Assembly: GCA_030407085.1 (NCBI GenBank)
Contig: CM059582.1
Span: 21,527,001-21,591,000, forward strand
From: Trichopria drosophilae
Lineage: Eukaryota > Arthropoda > Insecta > Hymenoptera > Diapriidae
Direction: 5' to 3'
Length of the DNA stretch: 64,000 nt
The translations under genes were made by a program, and so were the position numbers. Positions 31,638 through 44,375 of this stretch are shown in pieces. The number at the start of each line of letters is the position of its first letter. Position 1 is the stretch's first letter. The notes under the pieces were generated by a model. It saw only the letters and a program-made list of their open reading frames with translations, made no database searches and was not told where the DNA came from.

Positions 31638-34600
31638 ATGGAGGACAACCTGTCAAGATTATTCTGGCTTTTAGGAACTATATTAATTAGTTGTCAAGCC
31701 GTGCCCCTAAATGGTAAATAATTATTTTTTGTTTACTTTTGATAACTTTATAAATTACGTCTAATAAAGAAAATAGATATAATTCTGGCTGTTTTTCTAC
31801 TTCATGCATGAATCACTAATATTTAAATTCAATTATCTTTCAGATTCAAAAGTGCAGGCCACGATTAAGAATCAAACAGGATCGAACATATGTATATCGA
31901 AGGAATGCAATTCGACAGGTTAGCCTTCTTATGTTTTACGATAACTAAACCTTTTGTAAATTTTTCATTTTCATAGCTGTTGTTGAATCAAGTTTATGTT
32001 GATTACATTCAAACAAAACATATCATTGTAAATATGAATTTAGAAACAACAATTACGGGAATTTTGAAATGCTTCAAAATATTTCATATCATATATCTTG
32101 AATTTATGCACAATAGTATCGATACCAAGTAAATAAAAAACTCATGCATGAATCGTAGCAAATTAAAATTGATTGTATATATTCAATTCTTTTTTCGTTC
32201 GATATGTGCACAAATCGAAAAATTAATCGCGTTGCATTTATGCGATGAATATCTTAGATCATATCTAACAATAACTTATTTTTTTAGCATCAAAAATCTT
32301 AAAGAATATGGATTCGTCAATTGATCCATGCGACGACTTTTATTTATTCACCTGTGGAAAATTTCTTAAAGACGCGGTTATACCCGAGGGCAAGACTAGC
32401 GTTAACATGTTTGAAGAAATTGTAGAATCAATTTATCCGAAAATTCAAAAAGCGGTGCTTAATACGAAAGAAAGTGATATAAGACCATTCCGTCTTGTTA
32501 AAAACTTGTATGATACATGCATGGATGAGAGTAAGTATTAATATATTGCTATTACCGATAATTATGCAAAACTAAAAGATTAATATAAAAAAACATATCT
32601 TTTAATGATATTCTGATTCACAATTTATTAAATTCGTGAGCAACAAGCGTTGTTTATTTTCGGTATACGAGTCTTCTTTTGACTGTAATGATAATTAATG
32701 TTACACATATGAAACATTAGAAGTACTCAAGTATCACTTTACAGTCTTCTAAAAAATCAGTCAACGAAACATTTATAAAAAATAGAATAATAATCTAAAA
32801 CATAAACAACATAATTTCAATACTTATTTAACTGGTAAATTCCAAGTACTTTGTTTATAAATAATTTAAAATTTTTGTTCATTCACGTAATATTTTATGC
32901 AGCCTTGATCGAAAAAAAAGGAAGAGCCGAACTTGAAAGTTTGATGACGATGTTAGGCGGATGGCCCGTACTCTTAGGTGACAAATGGAATAATGCAACG
33001 TTCAATTGGACAGACATTATGATCAAACATAGAAAACTTGGATTTGATCACAATGACTTCCTAGAACTGTACATCAGTCAGGATTTGAAAAATAATTCAC
33101 AATATACAATTCATGTAAGTTGAGTTTTGTCGAACCATCAATACTACTACTTTGCATCAATAAATATAAAATAACAATAAAAATTTATTAAAGCCCTGAT
33201 GAGAGCCTGATATGCCTTACATTCTGATCAAAACGTAATTTTTTATAATGAATTAAATTTCCAGATCGATCAAGCGAAATTAAAATTATCTGGGCAATTT
33301 CTATTAAATGGACTGAAAGACAAAGTCGTAATGGCCTATTTGAAATATATGGTGGAGATAGCAGTACTTCTTGGTGCCGATAAACATTATGCATCTCAAG
33401 AACTTGCAGACTCGTTACAATTTGAAACGGAGTTGGCACGTGTAGGTATACGCCAAGAAATAAAAATTTCTATAACTTCACTGTAAAACCAAAAGTTCCT
33501 AAGAGAATGAGACATTGAAGTACCCTAAAACCAGACACTGAGAGATTTTATTTTTACAGTGTTATCATGAGAAACACAAATTATGACAACCAAAACAATT
33601 CAATATTATTATTTGATTTCTGTCAGCATCAAATTTTTTTTCATTCCATAAAATAAAAATAAGAATGAATAATTAAGGTCAGAAATTGCATTTAATGTTC
33701 ATACTCACATGTTGCAGATCAGTCTATCGATGGAAGATCGGCGGAATATTTCAGCTCTTTACCACCCCATGACGATTCAGGAACTTAATAAAAAATTTCC
33801 TTCTGTTCAATGGAAAAAGTTCATAAACGACTTCTTGGCGCCCATTAAGAGAGTTTCCAAGAAGGAGGTTATAAATGTAGTGGTACCAACATTTATTGTG
33901 GACTTATTGAAACTTTTGGAAATTACGCCGAAAAGAGTTCAAGCGAATTATGCCATGTGGGGTCTAATTTTTAATTCTGTACAGTTCTTGAGCAAAGATA
34001 TGCGCAAGACTCAATTAGAATACAATTCTGTCAGGACTGGTCTAACTGGAGATACGCTAAGATGGAAACAATGCATTTCGCACATAAATAGTCATATGCC
34101 AATTGCAATAGGTGCCCTTTACGTGAGAAACTTCTTTCCTGCAGAAGTTAAGAAAAATGTAGAAGAAATGGTTGCTGATATCCGGAATGTATTTCAAGTT
34201 ATATTAAAAAAGGTATAGATAAAATTACCAATATCGTACATTGAGAAATCTACAAAATTATAATTTAAAATTTACTCCGCAGCAAAAAACGTATGACTAC
34301 AATTAAACAAAATTATTGCTGTATTTTTAAAGATAAAATATGTATTGTAGTTGTTAATTTCACCTAAAAATAGTATGAATTTATCAGAATGAACTTATGT
34401 CATTGTTAAAGTAAATCCCACACTATTATTCTAGTAATTTGTAGCATGTTTAAAGTGAATGGTTAAAATTCTTCAGCAAAAATAGTTTTGCATACTAATT
34501 AAATACAGCGAGATAACCGTCCTAATGGTTTAGTATCAAATTGATGGTATTTTGTATCAAGCGCATAATAATTATATTTAGAGTGTAATAAATTTGTTTA

Positions 34601-37600
34601 GACCGAGTGGATGGACCCAGTTACAAGGGAGAGAGCCATAGAGAAATTAACGGCAATGTCTGCACATATTGGGTATCCCGACGAATTAATGGATGACCGA
34701 AAGTTAGAAAGGTATCATGCGGGGTTAACAATCAATCAGGAAAGTTATTTACAAGCAGATCTAAGCTTGAAAATCTTTGAGTTAGAAAGTACAATAAAAA
34801 GACTGCGAAAACGCATCAATAGAACTGATTGGATTGATCACAGTTACCCGGCAACTGTAAACGCATTGTATTCTCCTGACAAAAATAGCATTCGTAAGTA
34901 AACACCATATTTTGACTATTCTAAAATAAACAAAAATCGCTTTTCTTGCGGCGCTTCATTCATAAATCCTATTTATCTAGTCCACTCGTTAAAACAATTT
35001 ACATTTTCCCAATAATTTGCAAATAGTCAATTCTATAATCAATTGAATTGAATGTGGAGTAACCGACAACTTTATGAATCTTCAAACTTTAGAAATAAGT
35101 CGCTTTGTCCGCAAACTTGCCTTTTTAACTATGAACAATAGAATATAATATATTAACCCATTAAGTACGAGAGATGCACATTTTTAAGTTTATTTTCGAC
35201 CTGCCTTCTCGGCAGGAAATACGATTAACATTGACTTGAAAGTGACCAACTCTATCATTTTCAAGTCTATTCTTTCGATTGACGTGATCAAAATTGCATT
35301 TAAATTGCTTCAAACACCAGTATGGCGCCTTTTAAATAAAAAATCAACAAAGTTTCGTGTATTTCGATTTTTTTTACTTTATTTTGGAATCAATAAAGTT
35401 GCAGGATCAACACTTTTCTTGTTTTGCCCAGAATCAACATAAAGTCTTCAAGAGGTCAATATGTCGAAAAAATAAACCTAACAGATCCATTATGAACATA
35501 TGGATGAAATTCATATCTCTAGCACGATTTTGAGTTCTTTCATGAAATTTGACCGACCATATCGGATCCGCAATCTTAAATTTTAAAAATTTAGCCTCAA
35601 ATTTGCGATGAACGATAAAAAAACTACATACACATTTTCTCGCGAGTTTGAAGCATTTTATTGAATTTCGGTATACCAGCCTGGATCCGGCATCTTGAAT
35701 TTTAAAAATCTAACGTCAAATTTCTGATCACATTTTACAGACAATTATACCAATAGAGATAAGAATTTTTATCAATAATATTCATAATTCAAAGAAGATT
35801 TATTTTTTCGATATATTGACGTTTTGAAGAGGTTAGGTGGATTCGGTGCTAAACAAACAAATTTTTAGTGGAAGTTCACTTTGTATACTTTTGGTTTCGA
35901 ATAGGCATCGACCCCTCAGTTTTATTGATGCGGAGAAAAAGTTACAAATTTTGTCCATTCTTTATTTAAAATGCGCCATATTAAACAATTTAAAAGCCAT
36001 TTTGATCACTCCAATCGGAAGAACATATTCGAAAATGGTAGGCACTTAGTCATATTCAAGTCAGCATTAATCTTATTTTTCTCTTAAGAATGAAGATCGA
36101 AGATCAACTAAAAAAATATCATCTCCCGGACTTCATGGGTTATGATTAAAATTCACCTCGTTGTTGACTGGAGTTATTTGAAATTTTGTATTCATAGTCG
36201 AATTCTATCCATGAAATTTGATAAATATGTAAATTAAAGCATTGTAATGCATCACTGAAAAACCTATAAAAAAGTAACATAAAGAATATAATAATCTAAA
36301 CGCTACTTAAGAAAAAAAAGGCGATTAAGACAGGACTCGCCACATATAAATCCAATAACTTAACCATCAAGCCACCTTTGAGATGCATAACTTAGTTTCT
36401 GCAAAAAATTTATTAAGAATAATTATCAAATTAAACTCACAATTACCAGAGTTTCATTGAAATGCATAACTTCGTAGAGAAAAGTTTATTTGACAGTAAA
36501 AAATATAATTAAACAAATTTTAATTATTTAAAATTTTTTGTCTAGAAAATATTTAGTAATTTATTGAAACTCTTCTATAATTTACGACATATTCAATCAG
36601 AGTTCGGTAATAACAAAACATAAACGACTAACTTTTGTTTTAAAAATTGCACATCGCAAAAAAAAACTTACGATATACGTAAAAAGTACGGTGATAAAAA
36701 AAATCATACATTTTTTAAGAACATAGTGTCAATCAGTTACTTCTTATCAAAGTTCAGAAAATTTACAGGGACGAATGCTACTATTTTTCAGGTCGCTTTA
36801 AAAGATTCTGATGTCAAAATTGAGATCCTCCCATCAAAATTCTCATTTCTCGCGTCAAATTTTTCAAATTTTTTGAAATATTCAGTCTTACGAATGTTTC
36901 CAAGCAATCAGAATATTCGAATTCCATTGAAACTATGGACAAAGGTGAATAAAATATTTAAATTTTAACAAACAATTTTCCTTTTATATTCTTCTGGGGA
37001 ACAACCTCAACATTGGGTTAAAACTAAGAAAAAAACTTTTCTCGGTGATGTTTGTGCTTTAGAATTTTTGGACAAGTTGAGTTATTGTGATGACTTTCAA
37101 CATTTTTTTCCCGTGAGAACTATAAACTTTTGTACAAAAATGCAAAGAATAAAAACGCTTAATTCACCAAAAAATATAGAAACAATTTTTTAGAATTTCA
37201 AAATTGTTAAAAATTTGTTAAAAAATGTAGGGGAAAATGTCTTAAATATCGCTTAAAAAATTGGAAGAAATTCCAATATATTCCGCGGGTATTTTTAAAA
37301 ACTTGTTGTTCTTCGCATTTAAAAAAATTTGTTCACTTTCACGTCATTGTCATATCATTCCAATGAAATAGGGTATACAAGTACAATTTGATTTACGAAT
37401 TCTAGAATTTTATCCACCTTTATCCGTAGTTCTAATAAAATCCCAATATTCTCATAGTTTGAAAAAAAGTCATAAGTTTCTAGAAATTATAGGTTAATCT
37501 AAAGAAAATAATGCAATCTGTACGTTTCAATTTTTATTCACATTTGATACAAAATGCTTGAACTTGAAATAAAAAAATATAATTTCAGGCGTAAGGGGTA

Positions 37601-38912
37601 AAAGTTGAAGAATTTTTCCTTCTTCAATTTGTTTGTTTTATCTTAAACTACCACTCTTATACGTGAATATTACGACCCAAAATTCGGATATGGATGTGGA
37701 AGATTTTACATTATAATGTATCTACGTGCAAAGATATTTTTTGGCACAATTCTTTATAGATTTCGTTATAAAGTAATGCATAAAATGTATTTATAATTAT
37801 TAATCCAGCATATGGGAGTGTCCAAAACTTTTTCTCCCAGTTAGGTCATATTGTCAAGTTTTTTTTTAATATTTAAAATCTCAAAATTTGCAATTATGTC
37901 TTCAGTAGTTTTCTGTAATTAGGCATGTATCTTCTTATTTCCTCTGGGCCAAAATCATTTCAAAATTAGGTAAAATCAGGCATCTTACACTAAACTATGA
38001 AAATCTATAGGAAATGATGCGTTTTCATGCTTACCCGGGTCCTAATACTAACAAGTTAAATAATTATGTTTAATAGAATCAAGAAATTAATCAGATCGTG
38101 GCATATTCATTTTCAGAGTTCCCCGCCGGCATCCTACAAGGGGTGTTTTTTAATGATAAAAGACCAAAGTATATGAATTATGGTTCTATGGGTTCTGTGA
38201 TCGGGCATGAAATTGTACATGGATTTGACGATCAAGGGCGTACTTTTGACAAAGTCGGAAAACTTGCCGATTGGTGGGAACCCAGTACGAAATCTGAATT
38301 TCTGTTGAAGGCACAATGTATAATCGATCAATACAGCAACTATACGGACAGTGATGTAAAAATGCATGTGTGTAATTTATTATTGAAACATTTATTATTA
38401 AACATTTTTTAACCTATATCAGTATACCTGGAGCTCTAAAATGAGCTTTAAAAGTTCAACTTCTAGAAATGTGATCATGTCAGAATTACGGTTTTTGGAT
38501 CAGTCACAGCAACTCTTGAATTCTTTTTGCTTGATTGCAAACATATTAATGACATTTTTATATTATCTCACAGATTAATGGAGTAAATACTCAAGGAGAG
38601 AACATCGCAGACAATGGAGGCGTAAAAGGCGCTTATTTGGCATATAACGAATGGGTTAAAAGAAATAATGTCGAACCACAATTACCAGGATTGAATTACA
38701 CTGGTCATCAAATGTTTTGGATAAGCATAGCAAATGTTTGGTGCACTAAAGCGACACCGGAAGATACTAGATCACTAATCTTGACGGATACACATTCTCC
38801 TGAAAATTTCCGAGTAATTGGCTCGTTGTCGAACAGTCCTGAGTTCTCCAGAGACTTTGGTTGTCCTCTTGGCTCCAATATGAATCCGTACCACAAGTGT
38901 TCCGTGTGGTAA
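31638..38912 (+). CDS. neprilysin-like M13 zinc metallopeptidase, secreted
   Basis: Nine coding exons join in phase to 719 residues: 31,638-31,713; 31,844-31,918; 32,288-32,530; 32,903-33,114; 33,265-33,441; 33,718-34,212; 34,602-34,893; 38,117-38,367; 38,574-38,912. All borders are GT-AG. A hydrophobic N-terminus (LFWLLGTILISCQA) looks like a cleavable signal peptide, followed by a short linker and the M13 N-domain with MDSSIDPCDDFYLFTCG (about 58-74). The catalytic domain has HEIVHGF (zinc ligands His554, His558), GENIAD (ligand Glu616, Asp620) and the family's C-terminal CSVW. The substrate-binding NAxY motif reads NALY. M13 enzymes cleave small peptides such as tachykinins at the cell surface or outside cells. 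Unlike classical neprilysin there is no cytoplasmic tail, so a secreted form is inferred. Length is slightly below the ~750 aa usual. A 3.2-kb intron precedes the catalytic exon. AATAAA lies at 39,028. Confidence 0.92.
34894..38116 (+). other. large intron of M13 gene, with repeat relics
   Basis: The longest intron of the gene, AT-rich and free of credible ORFs. It carries a ~390-bp element-like segment (about 35,446-35,832). That segment's ends are inverted copies of GAGGTCAATATGTCGAAAAAA and it contains two direct copies of an ATCCG.(A/C)ATCTT.AATTTTAAAAA block (about 35,567 and 35,685). The other introns are 108-389 bp, so this one has grown by insertion. Confidence 0.6.
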
Positions 38913-40085
38913 ATTATAAAGATTTCACAAATGGTCTTGTGTTCAAGTAAAATAGTATAGCGATACTAATTAATTACTTATTCGTAGTATTACATACATA
39001 TGTGTTTGTATTTTAATTTTAACCGACAATAAATCATGAGTTTTATGCATTAAATTTCGATAATATTTATTACAACCACATGTTGCATCATATTCTCTTC
39101 TTAATGGTGACTTTGATTGATCATCTTGTGAACCGTCGCAACATTGATGGATGAAATAGACTAACCATATACCTTTTTCTGGCATATTCATGTTTGTTTT
39201 ATTCACCATTGTATGTTTTGGTCTTAACTTGTTTCACATATAGTTTGCACCAGATTTCCTCAGCTCACTCCATCCTGTCATCTCCAAGTGTCCTGTCGTA
39301 TAAATTATGCGTTATACATCTAGTACAAGTTAATTACGTGATGTTTTGCAATTTATGAGAAAATAATCAAAACAATGAAGTAGTCTTCTATTATAAACAA
39401 ATTTATTATATATTATTTTAAAACATCACTGGATATTTGCACAAAAAAGCATAATAATATTTATTCTTTGTTAACGTTAATCATTTTACTTTAAAATTGT
39501 ATCTAAAAGTGCAATATAGTATAAAATGCGCACATATTGAAGAAAGGCACCATTTTTTTTTGTTATTTTTCAGATTTTTCAAACGAAAATGCTATAGAAA
39601 TCAGAGACTAATGCCATTTTGTTTCGTAATAAATAGGTTGATAAGGTATATAAAGATGAAAATATCGAATTAAACATCAAACGACGACAAAATTTGTGTT
39701 TTTTTTCCTTTGTAAGATAAAAAATTCCTACAATAGGCGGATATGGACATTGGTCAATATTCTTTGTGGTCTTCGTTAATTGGTGAATTAAAATAAGAGT
39801 AATTAGAAACTGCAGTTGTGACGTTCAAGCGCAAATAATACTTTGTAATCATTCAGAGTATCCTTAAAAGTTATTAATGCCGTTATAATGATGTTATTAA
39901 AGGAGATATTTATGGCTTATATATTTGAAACGGTAATAACGAATCTACTACTTTGTCATTCATATTTCAAGGCTAACTGGATTGATAATAAGATTTCGAA
40001 CAAAAGAGCACTGGAAGAAATAAGATCAGTAGTCATGCACATTGTCTATGATGACGAATTAGTGCACATCAGAAGTAGATGAATA
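38913..40085. other. 3' flank of M13 gene, no further gene seen
   Basis: Contains the AATAAA at 39,028-39,033, about 115 bp after the stop, which is the likely polyadenylation signal. The remaining sequence has only short AT-rich frames (for example 39,888-40,082) without recognisable similarity. Confidence 0.5.
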
Positions 40086-40093
40086 TCAAATTT

Positions 40094-40293
40094 GGGTGCG
40101 GGTCGAAAAACCGACGAATCAAAAAGCCGACAGGTCAAAGAATCGACAGTCATAAAGCCGACACTCAAAAAACCGACAGTCAAAAAGCCGACACAACAAA
40201 AAATAGACACATCGTCAGGAGGTCAGTCATTTTTTGAACTGTCGGTTTTTTGACTGTCGGCTTTTTGATTTGTCGGTTTTTCGACCTGCACCC
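40094..40293. mobile_element. 200-bp MITE made of GTCGGC/GCCGAC repeats
   Basis: Ends GGGTGCGGGTCGAAAAACC and its complement (GGGTGCAGGTCGAAAAACC) are flanked by the direct 8-mer TCAAATTT at 40,086-40,093 and 40,294-40,301. The interior consists of tandem ~15-bp units of the type CAAAAAGCCGACAGT in the left half and their complement in the right half. An 8-bp target duplication fits hAT- or P-type elements. It has no coding capacity. Confidence 0.85.
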
Positions 40294-40301
40294 TCAAATT
40301 T

Positions 40302-41130
40302 GGTAGTCAGTTACCATAATTATTTATTTGAAAAAGAAAAAATTATAAACAATATACAAAAGCCCATGAATAAAATGAACTGGCTCGTTAACGCACATGC
40401 AGCATTCATGAATATTTTTTGTTAACTCTTCACAAAACATGATTTGTATGTAAACGATTTTTGAACGTGGTAGAAAAATTGTATATAATTTAGATATAGT
40501 CTATATTAAATTACCTTAATATAATTTTGGGCATATACAATCTTTATATAAATATATATAGACATATAAAGTTATATTTAGTCAGATGTAAGTACATATG
40601 TAGTTATATATAATTGTATATAATTTAGATATATTATATATTGAATTCCCAAGTAAAAAAATTATATATAGATTGTATATAATCTCCGATATATAATCTA
40701 TATATGGAAGTGGGAATATATAAACTATATATATAAATAATATAAAATTTGTATATAGTTTAATATAGCAATTCTAGATTCTTGAAATTTATGGGAAAGT
40801 AGCAAAGTTGTGTGGAAAAAAGACAATCAGTATAAACTTCAGGAGAGCCGAAATTTCTCCGACACTATGATAATGAAGATAAAACGTATGCATGCAACAC
40901 TCCAAATCATAGTCGCTCAAACTTGGCAAAAACTTAAAAAACATTCCCCTAACCTTTATAAAATGAAAATTTTTCAGATAATTGTACATATTATTTATTA
41001 CAGCAGAATTTGTCTACAATGTCGAATTCAATGGACAGTAACAGAATATCAGGATGAACACAACCGAAATTATATTATAAAACTATTTAACAAATTTATT
41101 TATATATTTCTATTACACATTTTGAAACCG
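40302..41130. repeat. AT-rich DNA with ATATATAATCTATATA-type repeats
   Basis: Between about 40,480 and 40,770 short units such as TATATAATTTAGATATA and ATATAATCTATATATGG recur in both orientations. The open frame at 40,810-41,256 has no recognisable similarity and is likely chance. Confidence 0.5.
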
Positions 41131-42160
41131 TGCCCTTTTTCATACACGGATAGACTAAAGGCGCGATTCCCGTACTACCCTCTCGAAACAGTTAACGTGC
41201 GGAAGACGGGAGACCCGAAACGCGCCACGTTCGACCGAAAACGGCCGAAGTTGTAAGATCGCGGTACCGAGGTCTCCGGACGGAAAAAGAGAGAGGGCGC
41301 GCGTGTAATTCGTGTGTAGGGACCGGAACGCGTAAAAGTCACTATTTAGACATTGCCAAATTTACAAGTGCGTTACGCGTAGAAATCAGCGATCGTGCAT
41401 CGCCGCCTGCGTGCGGCTTTTCCGTTTCGTGGCAAAAGAGTCTCGCTTCCGCCCTCGAAGCGATCAGAGCACTAGTGCAGTATACACGTAATAAATCTAT
41501 TAATTTTATCGAGACCATGTTCTATTTTCTTAACCATCGACTTCCTAGAAAAGCGTCCTTGCGGATATAGGGCCGCAGCAATCTGATCATCAGTGGATAA
41601 AAAACCTTCAGGAATTTGGAGCAGCAATTCCCTATACGTGCATACTCTATGCCGAAATCGTACAAGTGCGGAACAACGATAGTCTCCACTCCGCCGCCCT
41701 AAATTCGTGCAAGACTAAGACGATTTTGGTACCAGGCTCGGACGATTTCAGTGTATACACATGTTGAATACGTCTTACTTGCATGAAAACAAACAGGGTA
41801 GTAGGGTACCGGTATTCTCGGCAGCTCGGTCAAGTGTCAAACGGGTGTGTTATGTTTTGTGAGTACTGAAAAAGTACACACATACAATGTGCTTTTCATG
41901 AATGTCGCAAAATAAAAATTTTGCGGAATTCATTATACGTATGTGAAACGATGAAAAATAAAATAAAATGTGAATCTCCCCAATTTTTTATCCGCTTTAA
42001 CAGGTTAAATAGGTTAGGTTTCTTATGTCAGTAAGTGCTGACATTTTCATAATTCGCATAAAGCAACAACAGTTTTATGCAATTATACTAAAGTATAAAC
42101 AACTGATCCACTACTCTACTAAAAAAAATTTCGGGTGAGAGGTCACATGACATTCCATAC
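41131..42160 (+). other. GC-richer segment, possible LTR-derived sequence
   Basis: From about 41,150 to 41,780 the base composition rises sharply. An AATAAA sits at 41,490 within gtaataaatctatt, and Cys/Arg-codon-rich short frames appear. This resembles retroelement LTR/leader sequence, but there is no paired LTR, primer site or gag. The remainder up to the BEL element is AT-rich, with one AGGTTAAATAGGTTAGGTTT stretch near 42,002. Confidence 0.25.
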
Positions 42161-42554
42161 TGTTCAGGTATGCATTCGATATGCTCGACCGTCGATACGC
42201 ACGGAAACTGTAAATGTCGGTAACGTACCGCGAAACTCCTTTTCATTAATTGTTTAAATGTTTGCTTGAACTTAGTAGACTATAAATTGCGATAGTGGCG
42301 CCCTCTCTTTCCGGTTCCGCCGAATTTCCACGAGACCCGCGACACGCGGCCAGTCTGTTCTGGAATGCGAGAGGATACGCACGTAATTTCAGCGCACGCT
42401 TTTCCAATTGTATTTCCTCAAAACTGCAAAATACAGTGTTTTGTTTTTGAGAATCGGATCTAGTGATTTCTTTCGGGCATCATCTTCACGGTACCTCTTC
42501 CTTTGGATTCGGGCCTATTTTTTCTACCGTCGCTCTTTATTCAATAACGCGACA
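42161..42554 (+). repeat. 5' LTR of BEL element
   Basis: 394 bp, TGTTCAGG...GCGACA, nearly identical to the 3' copy. A small frame that spans its end (42,408-42,674) is not a gene. Confidence 0.92.
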
Positions 42555-42580
42555 GATTTTGGCGATCCGGCCAGGATCCA
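42555..42580 (+). promoter_or_regulatory. primer-binding site candidate
   Basis: TGGCGATCCGGCCAGG begins 5 nt after the LTR. Its TGG start is what a tRNA 3' CCA would pair with. The tRNA identity was not worked out. Confidence 0.5.
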
Positions 42581-43022
42581 CTGGTGTACCTACGGTTCCT
42601 GTAAGAAAATTAAAGGAAAAAGGAGGATATTCGTCAAGTGCACTTTCAAGGAAGGACTTTCAGTGCATTCATAAGTGCAGTGCCACAAACACTTCAGTGC
42701 AAACTAGTGCAGTGATAGTGCATTTTGTGCCGTTGAAAATTCAAAAAAAGGGGGGAAAGTTCCATCGAACTTTCGAGAACTTTCCGCGTGCGAATTTCCG
42801 CGTCGGTTTCCCCTTCTCGACGTACCACGCCGGGCCGTCCGCCCCGCTTTCCACTCCGCCTCTCCCATCCTGAATTGGAGGCCCCACCGCGCTCTCGCGG
42901 TGCCTCCCCGCTCCGCTATCCGCTCGCCATCGAGCCAAGTTCCATTTTCGCGACATTGCCGCGTGCGTCGCAGATTCTCGCATCGCGTTTAATTGTCGCC
43001 TCGCAAAACTCGCGCTCGTGAC

Positions 43023-44375
43023 ATGGCTACAACAGAAACCCTTGACGTTTTGATTGAAGCCCAGACGACTGACTTTCACAGCATTAATCATGCGATCGAA
43101 AGTTTGACCACGCTATCTCAACCTTCGGTGGGAAAATTGAAAGTTCGGATTCATTATTTGGAGACACTATGGCAAGCCTGTCGTCTCAGACACACACGCA
43201 TTAACCAAATAGCTACGGATATAGAAAAACGTCATCCATATTTTTCGGAGTCTGTCTTCGATACCAACGAAACCATTTATCTGGATGCAGTCGGCGACAT
43301 TGAGGATTTGATTCTGCTCCAAACGCCATCGACTTCGACGCAATATGGTGATCAGGTTCCAGCATCTCCGGTCCAGCACGACATCTCTCGTCAATCACCG
43401 CAGCTGCCACGCATCGATTTGCCTCGTTTCTCAGGTGATTACAACAAATGGGACTCCTTTAAAGATCTTTTCAATTCCTTAATTATTAAAAATAATTCGA
43501 TTGATAATGTCCGAAAGCTGCATTATTTAAAATCCTGCCTTTCCGGTGAGGCTTTAAATATGATTGATCATTTACAATCGACTAACGATAATTTTGCTGT
43601 TGCTTGGAATGCACTCGAGTGTCATTTTTCGAACAAACATTGCATTATAGATAGTCATTTGCATGCTTTATTCGCGATTCCGACTATTAGAAAAGATTCC
43701 GCTTCTGACTTGCGCGATTTACATCACAAGCTCGTCGCGAGTTTAGGTGCTTTATCGGCTTTAGGCGAACCTGTCGAACAATGGAGTTCTCTTTTAGTCC
43801 ACATGACAGTATCGAAACTTGATCCTAGTACACGCAAGGATTGGGCACTTAGTGTCGGTTCGGAACGAAGCTATCCGACATTTGATAAATTAAAAGCTTT
43901 CATAAACAACCGCGCTCACGGTTTGCAATCAGCACAACCCAATCCTGCCTGTGTATCCGGATCTAGCAGTCATAATCATTCTGATGCAAAATCATCACGT
44001 CAAAGGACCCAAGTGCAAGTCCACGCAACAGTACCGACGTCAAATGCACGTCAATGTCCCATTTGTTCCGGTAATCATTTTATATATTTATGTAAGCGTT
44101 TTCAGAATTTTACGTTATCAAAACGATTTGATCACGTTAAAAAACACCAATTATGTATAAATTGTCTCGGCAATCACGATGTTGCTAAATGCGTAAGTAA
44201 GCGAACTTGTTACATTTGTAAGGCGAAACATCACACCCTGCTGCACCGAGACCAGGTTTCTGATTCGTCGGTAATATCGGTATCTACGACTCCAGCAGTC
44301 ACCCCGTCTCTTAACGCGTCATTAACGGATCCGAGCTCCGTTCTCACTCACTTCGCATCGAATCAACCAGTTTAA
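43023..44375 (+). CDS. BEL/Pao gag (N-terminal part of gag-pol)
   Basis: Open from an upstream Met at 42,993, with the likelier start at 43,023 (MATTETLD) in the same frame. About 450 residues. Residues ~130-270 carry the DUF1759 capsid-like region (LPRIDLPRFSGDYNKWDSF). Two zinc-knuckle groups follow: CPICSGNHFIYLC and CINCLGNHDVAKC...CYICKAKHHTLLH. Gag forms the particle and packages RNA. BEL elements normally have a single gag-pol frame. Here a TAA at 44,373-44,375 separates gag from the protease, which continues in the same frame, so it is either a nonsense mutation or a read-through point. Confidence 0.88.
   Translation: MATTETLDVLIEAQTTDFHSINHAIESLTTLSQPSVGKLKVRIHYLETLWQACRLRHTRINQIATDIEKRHPYFSESVFDTNETIYLDAVGDIEDLILLQTPSTSTQYGDQVPASPVQHDISRQSPQLPRIDLPRFSGDYNKWDSFKDLFNSLIIKNNSIDNVRKLHYLKSCLSGEALNMIDHLQSTNDNFAVAWNALECHFSNKHCIIDSHLHALFAIPTIRKDSASDLRDLHHKLVASLGALSALGEPVEQWSSLLVHMTVSKLDPSTRKDWALSVGSERSYPTFDKLKAFINNRAHGLQSAQPNPACVSGSSSHNHSDAKSSRQRTQVQVHATVPTSNARQCPICSGNHFIYLCKRFQNFTLSKRFDHVKKHQLCINCLGNHDVAKCVSKRTCYICKAKHHTLLHRDQVSDSSVISVSTTPAVTPSLNASLTDPSSVLTHFASNQPV

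Noticed and set aside
42002..42022. AGGTTAAATAGGTTAGGTTT as telomere-like (TTAGG)n sequence
   Set aside because: Only one or two imperfect units; no array.
42408..42873. Overlapping ORFs at the end of the 5' LTR and leader
   Set aside because: One spans the LTR border and is shared in part with the 3' LTR. Base composition explains the openness; gag starts further on.
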